A DNA stretch of 64,000 nucleotides, taken from the NCBI GenBank assembly GCA_036172665.1, contig CM069876.1:42253001-42317000 (forward strand). The letters are read 5' to 3'. Position 1 is the first letter of the stretch, and the number at the start of each line of letters is the position of its first letter. The DNA comes from Prosopocoilus inquinatus (taxonomy: Eukaryota; Arthropoda; Insecta; Coleoptera; Lucanidae). A program made the position numbers and the translations under genes. The notes below the pieces were generated by a model, which saw only the letters and a program-made list of their open reading frames with translations, did no database searches and was not told the origin of the DNA. Below are positions 36,250 to 49,045 of the stretch, one piece after another.

Positions 36250-38240
36250 GAAAAGGGCTTGACCAGAGCCCCCTCGTCTCTAACATGGGTATTGCTATGG
36301 CAATAGTGTGAAAAGTGACAGTAACAATGTTTGAGGGAAGATATATGGCTTCGTTACTCGTGGTAAGTAGTACAGGTAACATTGTTTGATATTTTGTAAG
36401 TAAAACAATGTTTCACATTCACATATTTCTATGGCAATCGCTATTGCAATTAATCTTAATTCGAGATTGTTTCGTTTTTAAATTATTTCGTTTTTAAAGT
36501 ACAGTTTTCCTTGACATTACGTAAATATAAAATGCAACAGGGCTAAATGCTTCTAGGTACGGCTAACTGAGAGACAGTTCTTGCTATGGCAATTACGCAG
36601 AAGATGATTCTCATAGTGTGAATTAAGAATCTGTACCCGCCTTAAATTGAGAAATCAGAAGCAATCATTTTTGGTGCTTTAAAAGTACATGACTAGCCAC
36701 CACCCCATTTCTAACATAAGTATTGCTATGGCAATTGTGTGAAAAGTGGATCTAACAGTGTTTGACCTAATGTTACTTGACTATCTTACGAGTGGAAGGC
36801 AGTATAAGTAAAATGCTCTTTCACTTTTAGATATTTCAATGGCAATCGCTGTTGCAATTAAAACTAAACTGCTATGGCAATCTTAGTTGAAAATTATTTC
36901 GATTTTAAACTGCAGATATCCGTAGAAATTACGTTAATGTGAACAGAGCAACAACAGAGCTAAATAGCTCTAGATGCTGCAGTTTAAAAGATACTTTCGT
37001 TGGTAACTTACTGCTATGGCAATTGCCAAAGGTGAGTCTAATTTAGTGTTAATCAAGAATTTGCGACAACCTTAAATTGAGAAATCAGAAGCAATCATTT
37101 TCGTTGCTACGAGTATAAAAGGACATGACTAATCCCTCCCCCGTCATCTCAAGGACACATACTACTATGGCAATTATGTGAAAAGTGACTCTAACAATAT
37201 TTGAGCAAAGGCTACTTGGCTACATCACGTATGGGAAGAAATATAACTTAAAAACGGTTTCACATTCACATATTTCTATGGCAATCGCTGCTGCAATTAA
37301 AACTAAGATCCTGAAGCAATTCTAGTCGAAAATTATTTTGCTTTTAAACAAACCGATTTCCATGGTGGCAATTACGTAAATGTGGCTCTAGGTAGGAAAG
37401 ACACTTTCGTTGACTAGTGACTTATTGCTGTGGCAATTATGTAGAAAGTCAGTCGAATTCAGTGTGAATTAAGATCAATTTCAAGTTGAGAGATCAGAAG
37501 GAATCATTTCTGTTACTATAAAAGGACATGACTAAGGCTTTCCTCATCTCTAACACAGGTATTGCTATGGCAATTATATGAAAAACGAACCTAACAGCGT
37601 TTAAGCTAAGGTTACGTGGCTACATTATGTGTGGTAAGAAGTATAAGTAAAACACTGTTTCACATTCACATATTTCTATGGCAATCGCTACTCCAAATTA
37701 AGATCCTACGGCAATCTCAGTTGAAAGTTATTTCGTTTTTAAACCGTAGATTTTCGTGGAAAATACGTAAATGTGAACTATAATAGAACTAAATGATTCT
37801 AGCCATGGCAATTTGAGAGACATGTTCGTTGGTGACTTATTGCTACGGCAATTAATAAGAAGATGAGTCTAATTCAGTCTGAATTAAGAATCTGCGGCAA
37901 CCTTAAGTTGAGGCAATCATTTTCGTTACTATGAGTATAAAAGAACATGACTAATCCCCCCTTTCCCCTCATTTATAACACAGCTATTGCTATGGCAATT
38001 GTGTGAAAAGTAAATCTAACAGTGTTTAAGCTAAGGCTACGTGGCTGCATTACGTTTGAAAGAACGTCTAAGCAAGACACTGTTTCACATTCGCATGTTT
38101 CTATGGCAATCGCTAGTACAATTTAAATTAGGATCCTGTGGCAATTTTAGTTAAAAATTACCACCTATCTCTGTCGCAATTACGTAAATGTAAACTGCAG
38201 CAGAGCTAAACGGCTCTACGTCAAACCGGGAGACACTTTG
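36250..38240. repeat. ~430-bp satellite with repeated CTATGGCAAT motif
   Basis: About five units, marked by TGCTATGGCAAT then TGTGAAAAGT near 36291, 36722, 37161, 37561 and 37985. Units share TCTATGGCAATCGCT, AGAAATCAGAAGCAATCATT and AGTATAAAAGGACATGACTA. Each unit holds several versions of the CTATGGCAAT word, about twenty in all. Confidence 0.9.
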
Positions 38241-41005
38241 ATTGGCAATAATTCGCCGTTCGTGTTACGGTTTAGAAAACTGCTTAGCGGGGAACATCCC
38301 GTATATCGAATTTGTATCTCATTTGGCTCCGTATGGTTGACCGACGGTATGAATCAGTGGGAACACTTCCTGCTGTGATTTTCCCATCTGCTTCTATTGC
38401 GATAAAAATAGTGTTTTTTTATCTTTGTCTCTGTCGCAAAATTATTTTATAATGCAAATCGTCTCATGTTTCCCTTTAATTTGTGGTGCAATTTAACATC
38501 CTAGAATACCCCCGATTTGATTAATCTTGTGAATCTCGTTGTCCGTTGCCTGAAATGAACAATATCGTCCGGAGTTTCTATTTTTAGATATCATTGCATC
38601 ATCTTTTGCAATCGCTTTTAGTAAATGTACTGAATCTTGCGTGAGAATGGATGGAATGTTTACTTTAAAAAACGGCTAGACGATCATGAAGTTTCCGACG
38701 ACGGCTCTTTATTTGCTTTAAAGTCCTGCGAATTACAGTTTTTGTGCGTTTGTTATTTCTAAGGTGAGATTAATTGAGTTCACATTTACATTTCATGCTA
38801 TTTTCCTTTACGTCAGCTTATGCTCGATTGGCCCTTGATGCTGTCACGGTGTTTCCGATTTGGGCAAACCCTTCCTTGGTACATTAGAGATAAGACCAGT
38901 TTTGGCTTTATTAATTTGCGACGCGCCTACAGCGAGTCAGTCTTCCCTAGAGCCTGGTTGGTGTTAGCGGGGAGCTCTGCCCCAAATTATGGCAATTTAA
39001 GTATAAACCAACTAAGTAATAAGGAAGTTTTTTTTTTATTCCAGTGTTCATAAAATTTGGGCCGTTTTAAAATTTACGATTTGTATAACAGGAATGTGGG
39101 TCAGAGGCGACGCAAATTCTCGCACAAGAAGTTCGGTCGTCTCCATCGGCTCGACTTGGGCGAAGTTTACTGTTGTTACAAATACAATATTTCCCTTCGC
39201 GAACTTCCCCAACTTTCCGAGAGTCTTTCCTCCCCGACTTTCAGGGATGAATAAATAAAACTTAGAACAAACGAGACGAAAACTTCAAGCCCGCTCACAT
39301 ATTTCATATTTTTCGTGAGATTTCTTTTTACAGTTTCTTTTTTATTTTCTCTTTCGCCTGGGATGATTAATCGCGTGAAATTAAAGCCCCGATCGCAAAC
39401 CCTTCGTTCTTTATTCGCGACGGCGGCGGTGGCGGCCAAGACGCCGGCGTCGCGTCGGTCGACGGAGGCGTAATTATTCGATAATTGAACTTTATTGAAT
39501 GGAGTCTCACCGCAGAAGCGAAATTTATTAGGGCCATAACGGTTTCCTTTTGCGGATGAACGGCTTCGGTGTCCGATAGATATTGCCAAATTTAATTTGC
39601 TCCCGCTATTTTTTTATTGCCGGCCTAATCTTTTTTCGGAATTTACGGCTTCAAATACGGTTTCGAATAAAACGAAAGAAAGGAGCGAATTCTGTCCGAA
39701 GGATTTGCAGTAATTCTCATCCTTTTTTTTGACAGATCGCACCACCCAAAATATCGATTATGCAAAAGAAAAAAAGAGAAATCAGCAGCTTGGTATTTAG
39801 CAGTCTGAATTCGATGCTGGAAAATACATACTACAGTCCGCCTCCTTACAAAATAAAAAAATAAACAAAAGGCAATTTGAATATTTCTCACAACAATAAT
39901 TATTCAATCCTGTCTTCGTGTTACGAATAAATTCGAATCAAGTAGGGCTGGATTAATCTTAAAAAACATTGTCAGCAACTATAAAATTTGAATATTTCCC
40001 GCCATTACGTGTGCATCTGATAGGTCCAATCAAAAAGCAATGCATTTTATGGCGGGATTTTCAAAATTCAATTAAAAACAAATGCTCTCCCACCGAGAAA
40101 GAAAAAACTAATTCAAAATGTTAAACGAATTCGAAATTAGTTTCAAACACACAAACTCAAAGCATCTTTAACTTCCTGTGTACACCAAGAGGAATGTATT
40201 TTCCAATTAAGGGGCGTACGTGTTCTGCAAAGTCCTTATAATTAATTTCTGTATAATTACGACACCACAGAGTTATCTAAGTAATTTACTCCCTCGATGC
40301 ATGAAAACTGAGCAGCTAAATGCACTATGTTGCTGAAGTAATATTGAAGTTCGCATGCCATAAATTCACCTGCTGCACGTGTCTGAAATAAGCAGAATAT
40401 CTTCTTTGGTGGCGTTAATAAATTAATGCACGACGCTAAGCAAAAACGTATTCGGAAAATGTAGTAGTAATCCTGAACACGAAGGAAAAATCGAATCCTA
40501 AAAGAACCACATCTCCCCCGAGTGCCGAGCCAGCTTACCATTTTCCGAAGCGAACGGAAAATTTGATTCTCAGCATTACCGAATGACTTTACTTTAACCA
40601 GCGTCAGTTAGGAGCGTCGGATTATTATGAATTTAAATTCATGCAGAGTGTGTACAAGTTCCTTCTTCGATAATAACTTGGAAATTAATTTAAAACGCAG
40701 ACGCCTGTTAAAATTTTACGTTCGAAGTTTCAGTTCTAAGTTTATCTTCATGGAGATAAAACGGTGAGCAAATAATTTTAGTGTAGTTGCTTGCTTGTAT
40801 GCGTTTTATCACACGAAGCAGTTAAAAGTTTTAGCTCCGGGAACTCAGTTTTTAATAAGGCGAATAAAAAAAGAGCAATTTCGTTCTGCCTTAAAATATG
40901 ATCGTGATTTTAAACAACTACAAGAGATATTTTAGACTTAGTATTTTCTCTAACCTTATACAATATGGATGTACAATCAAAAATAAATAACCATCATAAC
41001 ATGTA
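38241..41005. other. No gene recognised
   Basis: Includes GC-balanced unique sequence (38800-39620) with uninformative frames and a short inverted pair around CCCGCCAT/ATGGCGGG (39980-40075). Confidence 0.5.
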
Positions 41006-41196
41006 CAGATTGACTCAGGCCACTAGGTAAGCGGTGCAGGTCCTCGTATGTGTTCGGGATGGATTGGGTAAACAGTGGCTGGAAAAAAAATTCCATTACG
41101 GAAATTGCTTAATGTGCTTAAGCTTTCTTTCTTCCGCTGTTTTTCCAAATACATACGAGGACCGAACCGCCTCACCTAATTGCCTGAGCCAACCTG
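41006..41196. mobile_element. TA-flanked MITE, 191 bp
   Basis: About 55-base inverted repeats sharing CTCAGGC and GGTCCTCGTATGT blocks, bordered by TA. Ends read CAGATTGACTCAGGC and GCCTGAGCCAACCTG. Confidence 0.8.
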
Positions 41197-41879
41197 TATG
41201 TATGCAGCATCGAAAGAGAAGAAAATTAGGACGAGTTTCATAATTCATTTGTTCTCTTTTTTGAAGGAATTCCGTTGCGTGTTATTGCAAAAAAAATAAT
41301 TCACGTATATTTCGTAGTCAGAAGCACTTTCTTACCTTTTCCTGACTGTCGGCAAAAACAAAATGGCGCATACCTGTAACAGAATAAAAATTGTAAATTA
41401 CTTTTTTTTATTGAAAAATTCTGTAGCATGTGATGTGACATTCACATTTAGCGAGTTGTTTGAAATGAGACATTTTTTTCTAGAAGTGAGTAACACTTAT
41501 TAATATACAGTGGAATCCTGACTAAGTTAACTCGCAGAATTGTGCAAATTAAGAGAAAAAAAGCGTTTAAAAATAAGATATGAAGCATGTAGCAACACAA
41601 ATATATGTATAATAATATAACACTGATATTGTTAATGTGCAATTAAAAAAAAATCGATTAAAGATAAGATGTAACGTATGTATCAAAACAAATATAAAAC
41701 AAAATAAAAAAAATTGTACAAAAAAAGAATTGCAACAACAAAATATTAGAGAAAAATAAATTTAATAACGTTAATTTTGGTTCACGATTTAGAAATTTTT
41801 AGTGACACGTGGGTATTAGGCGAATTTTCTTTTCTTCTTTGAAATTCTAAACAAACTAATAGTATTTCATTTACTTATG
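41197..41879. other. No gene recognised
   Basis: AT-rich, low complexity around 41640-41760. Confidence 0.5.
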
Positions 41880-42159
41880 TGTTGACTTTAATTCCAAAAT
41901 TCCTTTTCTCTGAGATTGCGAGTCGTCAAGTCGTTTTATTTCTGAGGATAGATTTCTGGTACCGTGTTACGAATCAATTCCAAATACGCTTTTCAAGCCA
42001 AACACTTATGCCATTTTTAGAAACTTTGTATACTGGAAGAATTTTGCATCAAGCACTTTACAAAGCTCTTTTTATATTTATTAATAAAGATAATCGGATA
42101 ATTTGGCAAGTAAGGCGCTAGATTGCAAAAACAGAGATCCTGTAGTCAGTCCTCAAGGT

Positions 42160-42660
42160 TACTTGCAATTTTTTGAACCTATTTATCTTGAAATGTCGAT
42201 AACCAACATTTTAAAGGGGAGACATTACTTATGCGCTTCGCTGTACCTTAAGACATCGTAAGAGCATATTACAATCTTCAGACGTTCAGAATCTGCTTAC
42301 AAATTTACAATTTCTCGAACCTATTTACTTAAATTGCTTGAAATCTAGTTAACCACGTTGCCGTTCTAACATTTTAATAATACGGAGACATTACTTCTGC
42401 GCTTAGCTGTACCTTAAGGCTTCAGTCGTAAGTGTTTACAATCTTTTGGACGTTCAGAAACTGGTTGAAAAATTGCAATTTCTTGAACCTATTTATTTAA
42501 ATTACTTGAACCTATTTATTTAAATTACTTGAAATATCGATAACCATGTTGCCGTTTTAACAATTTAATAATGGAGAGATATTATTTCTGCGCTTCGCTG
42601 TACCTTAAGACCTCAATCGCAAGTGCATTACAATCTTTGGACGTTCAGAATCTGATGTAT
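42160..42660. repeat. Three tandem units of ~165-190 bp
   Basis: GACGTTCAGAA recurs near 42281, 42448 and 42640, with GCGCTTCGCTGTACCTTAAG and TTCTTGAACCTATTTATTTA blocks. The third unit has an internal ~24-bp duplication. Confidence 0.85.
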
Positions 42661-43741
42661 TACTAATTTATATACGTTTGGAAGTGTATACACGAACTTA
42701 GCAACCTTTTCTCGTATTTAACAATAAAAACAAAAATTCAATTCTGGCTCTGTGCTACGAATCAAATCCAAATACGCTTCATACAAGCAAATACGCTTCA
42801 TACAAGCCGCGAAATACCATCAAGATTTAGAAATAGACATGCGTAGAGGAGAGATGAGAGAAAGAGAGAAATCGAAATAAAATCGATTAAAAATTGCTAA
42901 ATTAAAAAGTAGTTTTAATATTTCATTATATCGCTTTTTTGAGTTATATCATGCAATTCAAGAAAAAATAAAAATACGCTTCACACAAGCCCTCAAACAT
43001 CTTTGCAATTTAGAAGTAGACATGCGTAGAGTCATTCAGTAATATATCAACATCCTGCCCAGAAAGAAATCGAAACAAAATCGATTAGAAATACCGAACT
43101 AAAAAGTAGTTTTGATATTTCATCATATCGCCTTTCCGAAAGTCGCATCAAACTTCGAGGAGAGATGGTTCTGGAGATGTGTAAACGAAAATACATGACC
43201 TGACGACATTTTTTCTTATTTAATAATGAAAATAATGCAGTTCTGGATCCGTGATACGAATAAATTCCAATTACGCCTCATACAAGCTGTCAAACATCAC
43301 CAGAATTTAGAAATAGACTAGCGTAGAAGGCTTCAGTAACGTGTTAACAAACTGCTCAGAAAGAAATCGAAATAAAAATGACTAGCTAAAAAGTGGTTGT
43401 GATAATTAATCACGACGTCCTATCTTCAATCATAATGTCATGCAATTTATGAAAAGTCACATAGAAATTCGAGGTAAATATGTATATATGGAGACCTTCA
43501 AATGAAAACACATCAACTTAGCGACCTTTTCTCTTATTTAATAAGGAAAATAATTCAGTTCTGGCTTCGTGTTGCGAATAAATTCGAAGTACACTTTACA
43601 CAAACCGTGAAGCATCTTCAGAATTTGGAGTAATGAATTAAGAACCTGCTTAGAAACAAATCGAAATAAAATCGTTTAACAAAATGTTGAACTAAAAAGT
43701 GGTTTTGATAGTTCATTACATCGTCTTGCCTTCAATCATAA

Positions 43742-44156
43742 TGTAACAGAAGAAATAATTATCTAAATAATTATTTGAGATCCATACAGTGTAAACAAAA
43801 ACCTTGATCGATAACTTTGCACGTGATTACATAATAATCCGGCAATAGAGAAAAATGAATCATCGAAAGCTTCAAGAACACAGAGCTACACGTCAATCGC
43901 TCACGCAGCAGAAATTAGGTCAACTCCAGGCATATATACCGAGAGATTTTCCGATAGCAAGAGAGAAGTCATCGATATCTGATTATAGTGTGAGAACTAT
44001 GTATGTCGTCCGTAATAGTGCTTCTGATATGTAAGTGTATCGTATACTTTTAAATAAATGTACTTGATGTTTTTTGTCCTAAATTAATTCAGCTACGCAA
44101 CCCCTAATACGTTACTTCTTGGTAAAAACCAGATTACCAATAAAAAAAACGTTACA
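43742..44156. mobile_element. Solo LTR (415 bp)
   Basis: Begins TGTAAC and ends GTTACA, flanked by ATAA on both sides (43738-43741, 44157-44160). It interrupts a tandem repeat unit whose uninterrupted form is visible near 43430-43470, giving a natural empty site. An AATAAA-like signal lies near 44052. Consistent with a Ty3/gypsy- or BEL-type LTR left by recombination; no internal genes remain. Confidence 0.7.
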
Positions 44157-44402
44157 ATAATAGCACGCAATTCAAGGAAAGTCACATCAAATTTCAAGGT
44201 TGGTGTACGCGGAAACCTTCAAACGAAGATACATCAACTTAGCGACCTTTTATTTCATGTAATAGAATCAATAATTTAATTCTGGCTCTGTGTTACGAAT
44301 AAATTTCAAATACACTCCACCGATCAAATGCACATACAATCCAATTAATCAAATTAAGACCCGTAACAGCATTGACCTTAATAGGCATTAATTTCACTAG
44401 AT

Positions 44403-45837
44403 CAGCGTTTCCCAAACTTTTAGGTTTCGCGATCCCCTTTTGAGTTGTGTTATGATTCACACCCCCTTTCCCTTTCTTTTATTATATTTTATTCGTTTTG
44501 TTTTTATTTTTTAACTACTATTTACCATTATTTTTTCCCTGATTTGTTTTGGTTTTCGTTTATTGAGTGTGAACTTATTTTACACATTAATCCGGTCGAT
44601 TCATTGCTCTTTTATTTTCTCCTTTATGACTTGACTTTATTTTGTTTTTAAATTATTCACTGATCGCCCAGTTTTGTTAAAATTTACAGATTATTCTTTG
44701 GATGATGACGAAATTTGTCAATTTTTAAATCAATTTGAATTATTGTTAGTTTTATACAATTTTTATTTCGGCCCTAACTTTATCATCACCCTTTATTTTT
44801 ATACAATCCTCATTTGACTCTATTTTATTTAACTTTTAATACAATAAACTGATGCACCGATCTTATTCGTTTTGTTTTTTACTTTTAAATTAACAACTAA
44901 TCATCTTGTTTCTTGTTTTTTCTTCGGTTTGATTTTATTTGGTATGACTTTTGATTTTTTTAATTATCAATTGAACGAGTTTTCTTTTTTTACACGATTT
45001 AAGATTATTTTATTTTACGTTTTAATTTAACCGATCGATCTCTATTTTCGGTGAATTTATTTTATTTTTTGATTATTAAATTGAATAAAATTTTTAGTTC
45101 TGGTGAAAGTCAGTTTACATCGATTTGAGTTAATGAGTTTCACACAATTTTTATTTTCGTCCTGTCTTGTTTGACGATTATCTTTTGTTTTTATTTCATT
45201 CGATTTATTCATATTTTAGGAGTGTTTTGATTTTGATAATCAATTGAACGTTTTTTTTTTCTCCTTTGTACGAGCTAATTTAAATTCTTTTAATATTAAA
45301 TGTAATTTTTTTACTTTTTTTATAAACTATTCAACAAGACCTTCATTACACAAGACTTAACAACTCCGACACCCTGAAAGACCCCTAGCGGACTTTTACT
45401 AAAGGTTCATCGACCCCTTTCAAGTCTTCATCGACCTTCAAAGGGTCGATATACCCGTGCTATAGAATGTGAATGTTCGCCTCTTAGACACAATGTTACG
45501 TTTTAATAAAACAAAGTTTTAAAAGATAAAATTTGTTTAAGAAAAAGTAAGGCGATTATTATTTCAGATACCAAATAATTAAAAAAATACCAAGTTTTCC
45601 GTTTAAAAAATTAAAATTTCAGTTTATGTCTCAGTTATGCGATGTTCATTTGTTTTTCTGTAAATATCAGCAAAAACTTTGAATTAGTCTAGAATGTAAA
45701 TTTTGTAATGAAGACTTCCAAAATAAAAAATAAAGAAGTTAAAGGGGGTGGGACAATTTGCGTTCAATTTTGTTATATTTATTCTGCTGCGCCCCCCTTT
45801 GAAGATTTATTTCCGCCCCACAGTTTGGGAAACGCTG
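44403..45837. mobile_element. Non-autonomous hAT element, 1.4 kb
   Basis: The ends are CAGCGTTTCCCAAACT and AGTTTGGGAAACGCTG, perfect 16-base inverted repeats starting with the hAT-type CAGNG. They are flanked by an identical 8-base duplication CACTAGAT (44395-44402 and 45838-45845), the hAT hallmark. The interior is T-rich and repetitive, with no transposase. Near the right end a run of CATCGACC-type motifs (about 45400-45460) is echoed at 32.0 and 62.1 kb. Confidence 0.9.
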
Positions 45838-45860
45838 CACTAGATTTTCAGGAATGGGGC

Positions 45861-46312
45861 GATTCGCTGTCGCCGATTAGCCATCGCCAATTCGCCGTCG
45901 AATAATTGAGTAAAAATGTTTCAAATAAAATAAAATAGAACTACTGGGACCTAATAGATTTATATTTGCTCATTAATAATTTCAACTTTAATTGAATGAG
46001 GAACATATTATTTTAGTAATAGGTATTTTGTAATGAATTGGTAACTTATTATTTATTATAAACTGACTGAAACTGACGACAAATGTTTTTTTTGTTCATT
46101 AAACATTTATTTATTCAACACCTGTTTTTTAGGAAGACATAATAATGCCGATTTTGAATATAGTGTGAGGTCTATAAAACACTAGTGGAATTATGAACTC
46201 ATAATTAAACTATTAATCTAATTTACCGACGGTGAAGTTGCCAACGCCGATTTTACCGACGGCGAATCGTACCTTCGGCCAGTCGGCGACGACGAATTGG
46301 CGACAGCGAATT
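45861..46312. mobile_element. Unclassified inverted-repeat element with GC-rich subrepeats
   Basis: Termini GATTCGCTGTCGCC and GGCGACAGCGAATT are inverted copies, followed inwards by several imperfect repeats of ATTCGCCGTCGCC type. The centre is AT-rich and non-coding. The left end starts 15 bases from the hAT target duplication. No clear target duplication was found. Confidence 0.55.
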
Positions 46313-47461
46313 GTTCTAGACCCTAAATTTACGTGAATAATTAAAAAGTTATCGTGCATGTGGTTTCACTGAACGGGAAGTCGTTCACTTATGTTTAGAA
46401 ACAGATGTGCATGCACAGAGGCCTTCAGCGACGAGAGAAACGAAAACACATTAACTTAACAAGTAGTTTGTTTACGAGCATAATTTTTCTATTGCATTAA
46501 AACTTGCAGGCGACGCAATAAAACATAAATTGCCCGCCGTAATATCACCGCGTAGGAAGAAAGCTTGGCCATTAAAACAAATATAACGTACATGTATATA
46601 CAACACAGAAGCGCTTTTATATCCTTGCCAATACTGTTTTCTCTCGTCCGCGTCCCGTGCAATTTAGTTTTTCCGCAATCCCATCAGCGCACGAAATTAA
46701 TCAACATCACTGTAGAGTAGTTGCAGGGGGCATAGAGAAACCTTTTCATAAAAATGGCCGTCGAGGTCGGGATTTCGGGACTTCCCCCTCTGCATTGATT
46801 GAAATTCCGATTAAATACAACCCGGCAAACACAGTCGGTTAATCTTTCGTTATGGGGTCAGTAACGTAAGTACATACACGTTCAACTAAATACACTGGCC
46901 GTTTGTAAACTGTAAACTGTTTGATGTGAGTCAGATACATTAAATCAACAGTTTGAGTATTATCCTGCGCTATATGATTAATGCAAGCTCATGCAGACGC
47001 AATATAGTTGCAATATACATAGTTCCACGTAGGTATTTTTAATATTGTTACGTATTCTCGTGACCTTTTGAAAAGCATCATGAAATCCGCCCTTGAAACT
47101 CGGCATCGCATCTGCACTCTGCATCTTTTGCATCCGCCTCATAAGGTGCACGTCTTGAAATTACGCGACGTGCACGATCTCGAAGACTGCGCAAAATATT
47201 ATCAAGTCTGGTAACGTACATCAGAGAGCATTAAGTAAATTGGATTGCCTGTTTAGCAGAGCAAGGCTACGGTAATTTGCTCCATCGTGTTCGAGTCTAT
47301 TTTAGGAAAATGTACCTACCTATCCAGAGCTAGGTAACCAAGGTCACCATCGTTGTTTAAGATTACTCTGAATGGTAATGTACAAGTTGAAGAGACCTGA
47401 GCGGAGGAGTTAAGAGGATTCATTATTTCGTTTTCTTATTTTTACACTTTTCCACTTCTTG

Positions 47462-47493
<32 letters not shown>

Positions 47494-48809
47494 GAAGATC
47501 GTTTTCTTGGTGCATTAAGAAAACAGTTTGATACATCCTCCCAATGTAAAATTATGGATGCTTCCGACTTGTCAACGACGCGACGCGATGTACGAGTAAA
47601 GGAAGTAAGTCAGTAATCCTTTTTTTTTACGGAAAGGGGAAACGTATCTGTCGCAAACACGGTTAGATGAGCCCTCCGCTTTTTATTTATTGACGAGTAA
47701 ATACGCATTTTCAAGAGCAAGCTGCGAGCTTAATATGCCGGGTTCCTTAAAGCCTCATTTATTATTGACGTACCTAAACGAATACGCTGGTAGAGTACCT
47801 GCAGGAAATAACTCGATGCTTTTAATTTTGCTGCCTTAAGGCGAAACTGGTTTGCAGGTGAAAGGCACATTCAACTCAAAGAATTGTTTAATAATCGAGG
47901 GAATATAAAAAAAATGATTATACAGAGATCTAAATCTAAGATAGGGCCATTTATGGTGTTTCTCTGTAGGTTTTCCCCTTTTGTCAATTATGTTTCCAAA
48001 TTTGTCAAATGACTTTCCCATTTGAGATACAAGTTGACTCTTCTGAAGTTGGATAATGATTTGACAGAATGGGAAACATAATTGATAAAAGGAGAAAACC
48101 AAAAGAAAAGAACTGCAATTTTTAAATTTAAACAAACAATCAAAAATTAAACTGGTTACCAAAAAAGAAATGATTTGGAAATAAACAAAATGTCAGTGTG
48201 ATATCTAAGACGTGGAGATCACGAGGTATCGAAAGGCAAAATGAAGCTTCCGTAATCAAAAATTAGACAGAGACATCATCTTAATTGAAGAAGCGAAATG
48301 AAGATAATGTATTGGTAAACCTAGAACCAAACTGAACCAAACCAGCCAATCCAAAGAAACCAAACCAAATACACAAAGCCACCATTATTTGAAGAAGAAA
48401 AATGAACTGAAGCTGAAAAGGGAATACTGAAATGGAAATAACGCAGAGATTCTTCATCCGAAGGAAACTGGGAGTTCTTATTGCATATTCTGTAAGATGC
48501 AATAAGAATTTCTAAAATGGGGAAAGTCCTTGAAGAAATAACATAAGACCGCAAATGTTCCACTGAAGAATATGTGAATTGTAAGAGTACATTAGCAAGC
48601 ACAATAAAAATGAAAAAGAACCAGACAAGACACCAGAAGAAACACAATATGATTTTCTGAAAGGGTAGTAAAGGTTTAGAAATTGCATCAATGAAGGTGA
48701 AGCCTTGTAGACTTCGAAAAGATCTTTGATAGATAAAGAGGGAAACCAAGAAGCAAGTTAGGGAAGAAGAAAAACTGAGAAAATCTGAATAAAAAACAGG
48801 AAGTTACTT
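46313..48809. other. No gene recognised
   Basis: Unique sequence upstream of the DBHS gene with a (GAT)n run. 47830-48790 is A-rich and gives minus-strand frames of 108 and 142 codons with Phe-rich, non-family-like content. Confidence 0.5.
47467..47492. repeat. (GAT)n microsatellite
   Basis: Eight to nine GAT units. Confidence 0.95.
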
Positions 48810-48950
48810 AAGGCCTTTTCGGAAACTCGCTCAGAGCGCTCTGGTTATTTTTTAATTTTTCTCACTCTCGCACACGCTAAGCTTTTTCTCTTACCTTTCT
48901 GCTCGGGTCACCTCGGGTTATGTTCCGAGCGAGTTTCCGAAAACGCCTTT
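48810..48950. mobile_element. Foldback/MITE-like element abutting the DBHS gene
   Basis: Terminal inverted repeats of about 23 bases share CGGAAACTCGCTC on the left (from 48810) and GAGCGAGTTTCCG on the right (to 48950), around a ~95-base centre. The right end is 95 bases from the start codon. No clear target duplication was found, so the superfamily is unassigned. Confidence 0.6.
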
Positions 48951-49045
48951 GCTCTTCCTAATTCCTAATTCGTAGTTGGCCAGACATTTTTGACAAAACG
49001 TCAAAACAATCCCCAACAAAATCAGCTTCTCCTGAATCCGAAATC
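48951..49045 (+). promoter_or_regulatory. Putative promoter/5' leader of the DBHS gene
   Basis: This 95-base interval lies between a foldback element (48810-48950) and the start codon. It contains TTTTGACAAAACGTCAAAA-type dyad symmetry around 48989-49007. No TATA box is obvious. If the transcript starts here the leader is very short; the true start could instead lie within or upstream of the foldback element. Inferred from position only. Confidence 0.3.

Larger units (their letters stand above)
41880..44340. repeat. Array of ~325-bp repeats (TTCTGGCTCTGTGTTACGAA)
   Basis: The marker recurs near 41951, 42740, 43232, 43556 and 44278, with AATTTAGAAATAGAC, GAAAGAAATCGAAATAAAA and ACTAAAAAGTGGTTTTGAT blocks. 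The three-unit array at 42.2-42.7 kb and a solo LTR interrupt it. A lone marker lies at 39918. Confidence 0.75.

Noticed and set aside
41879..42121. 80-codon open frame
   Set aside because: Lies within the TTCTGGCTCTGTGTTACGAA repeat family; other units do not keep the frame.
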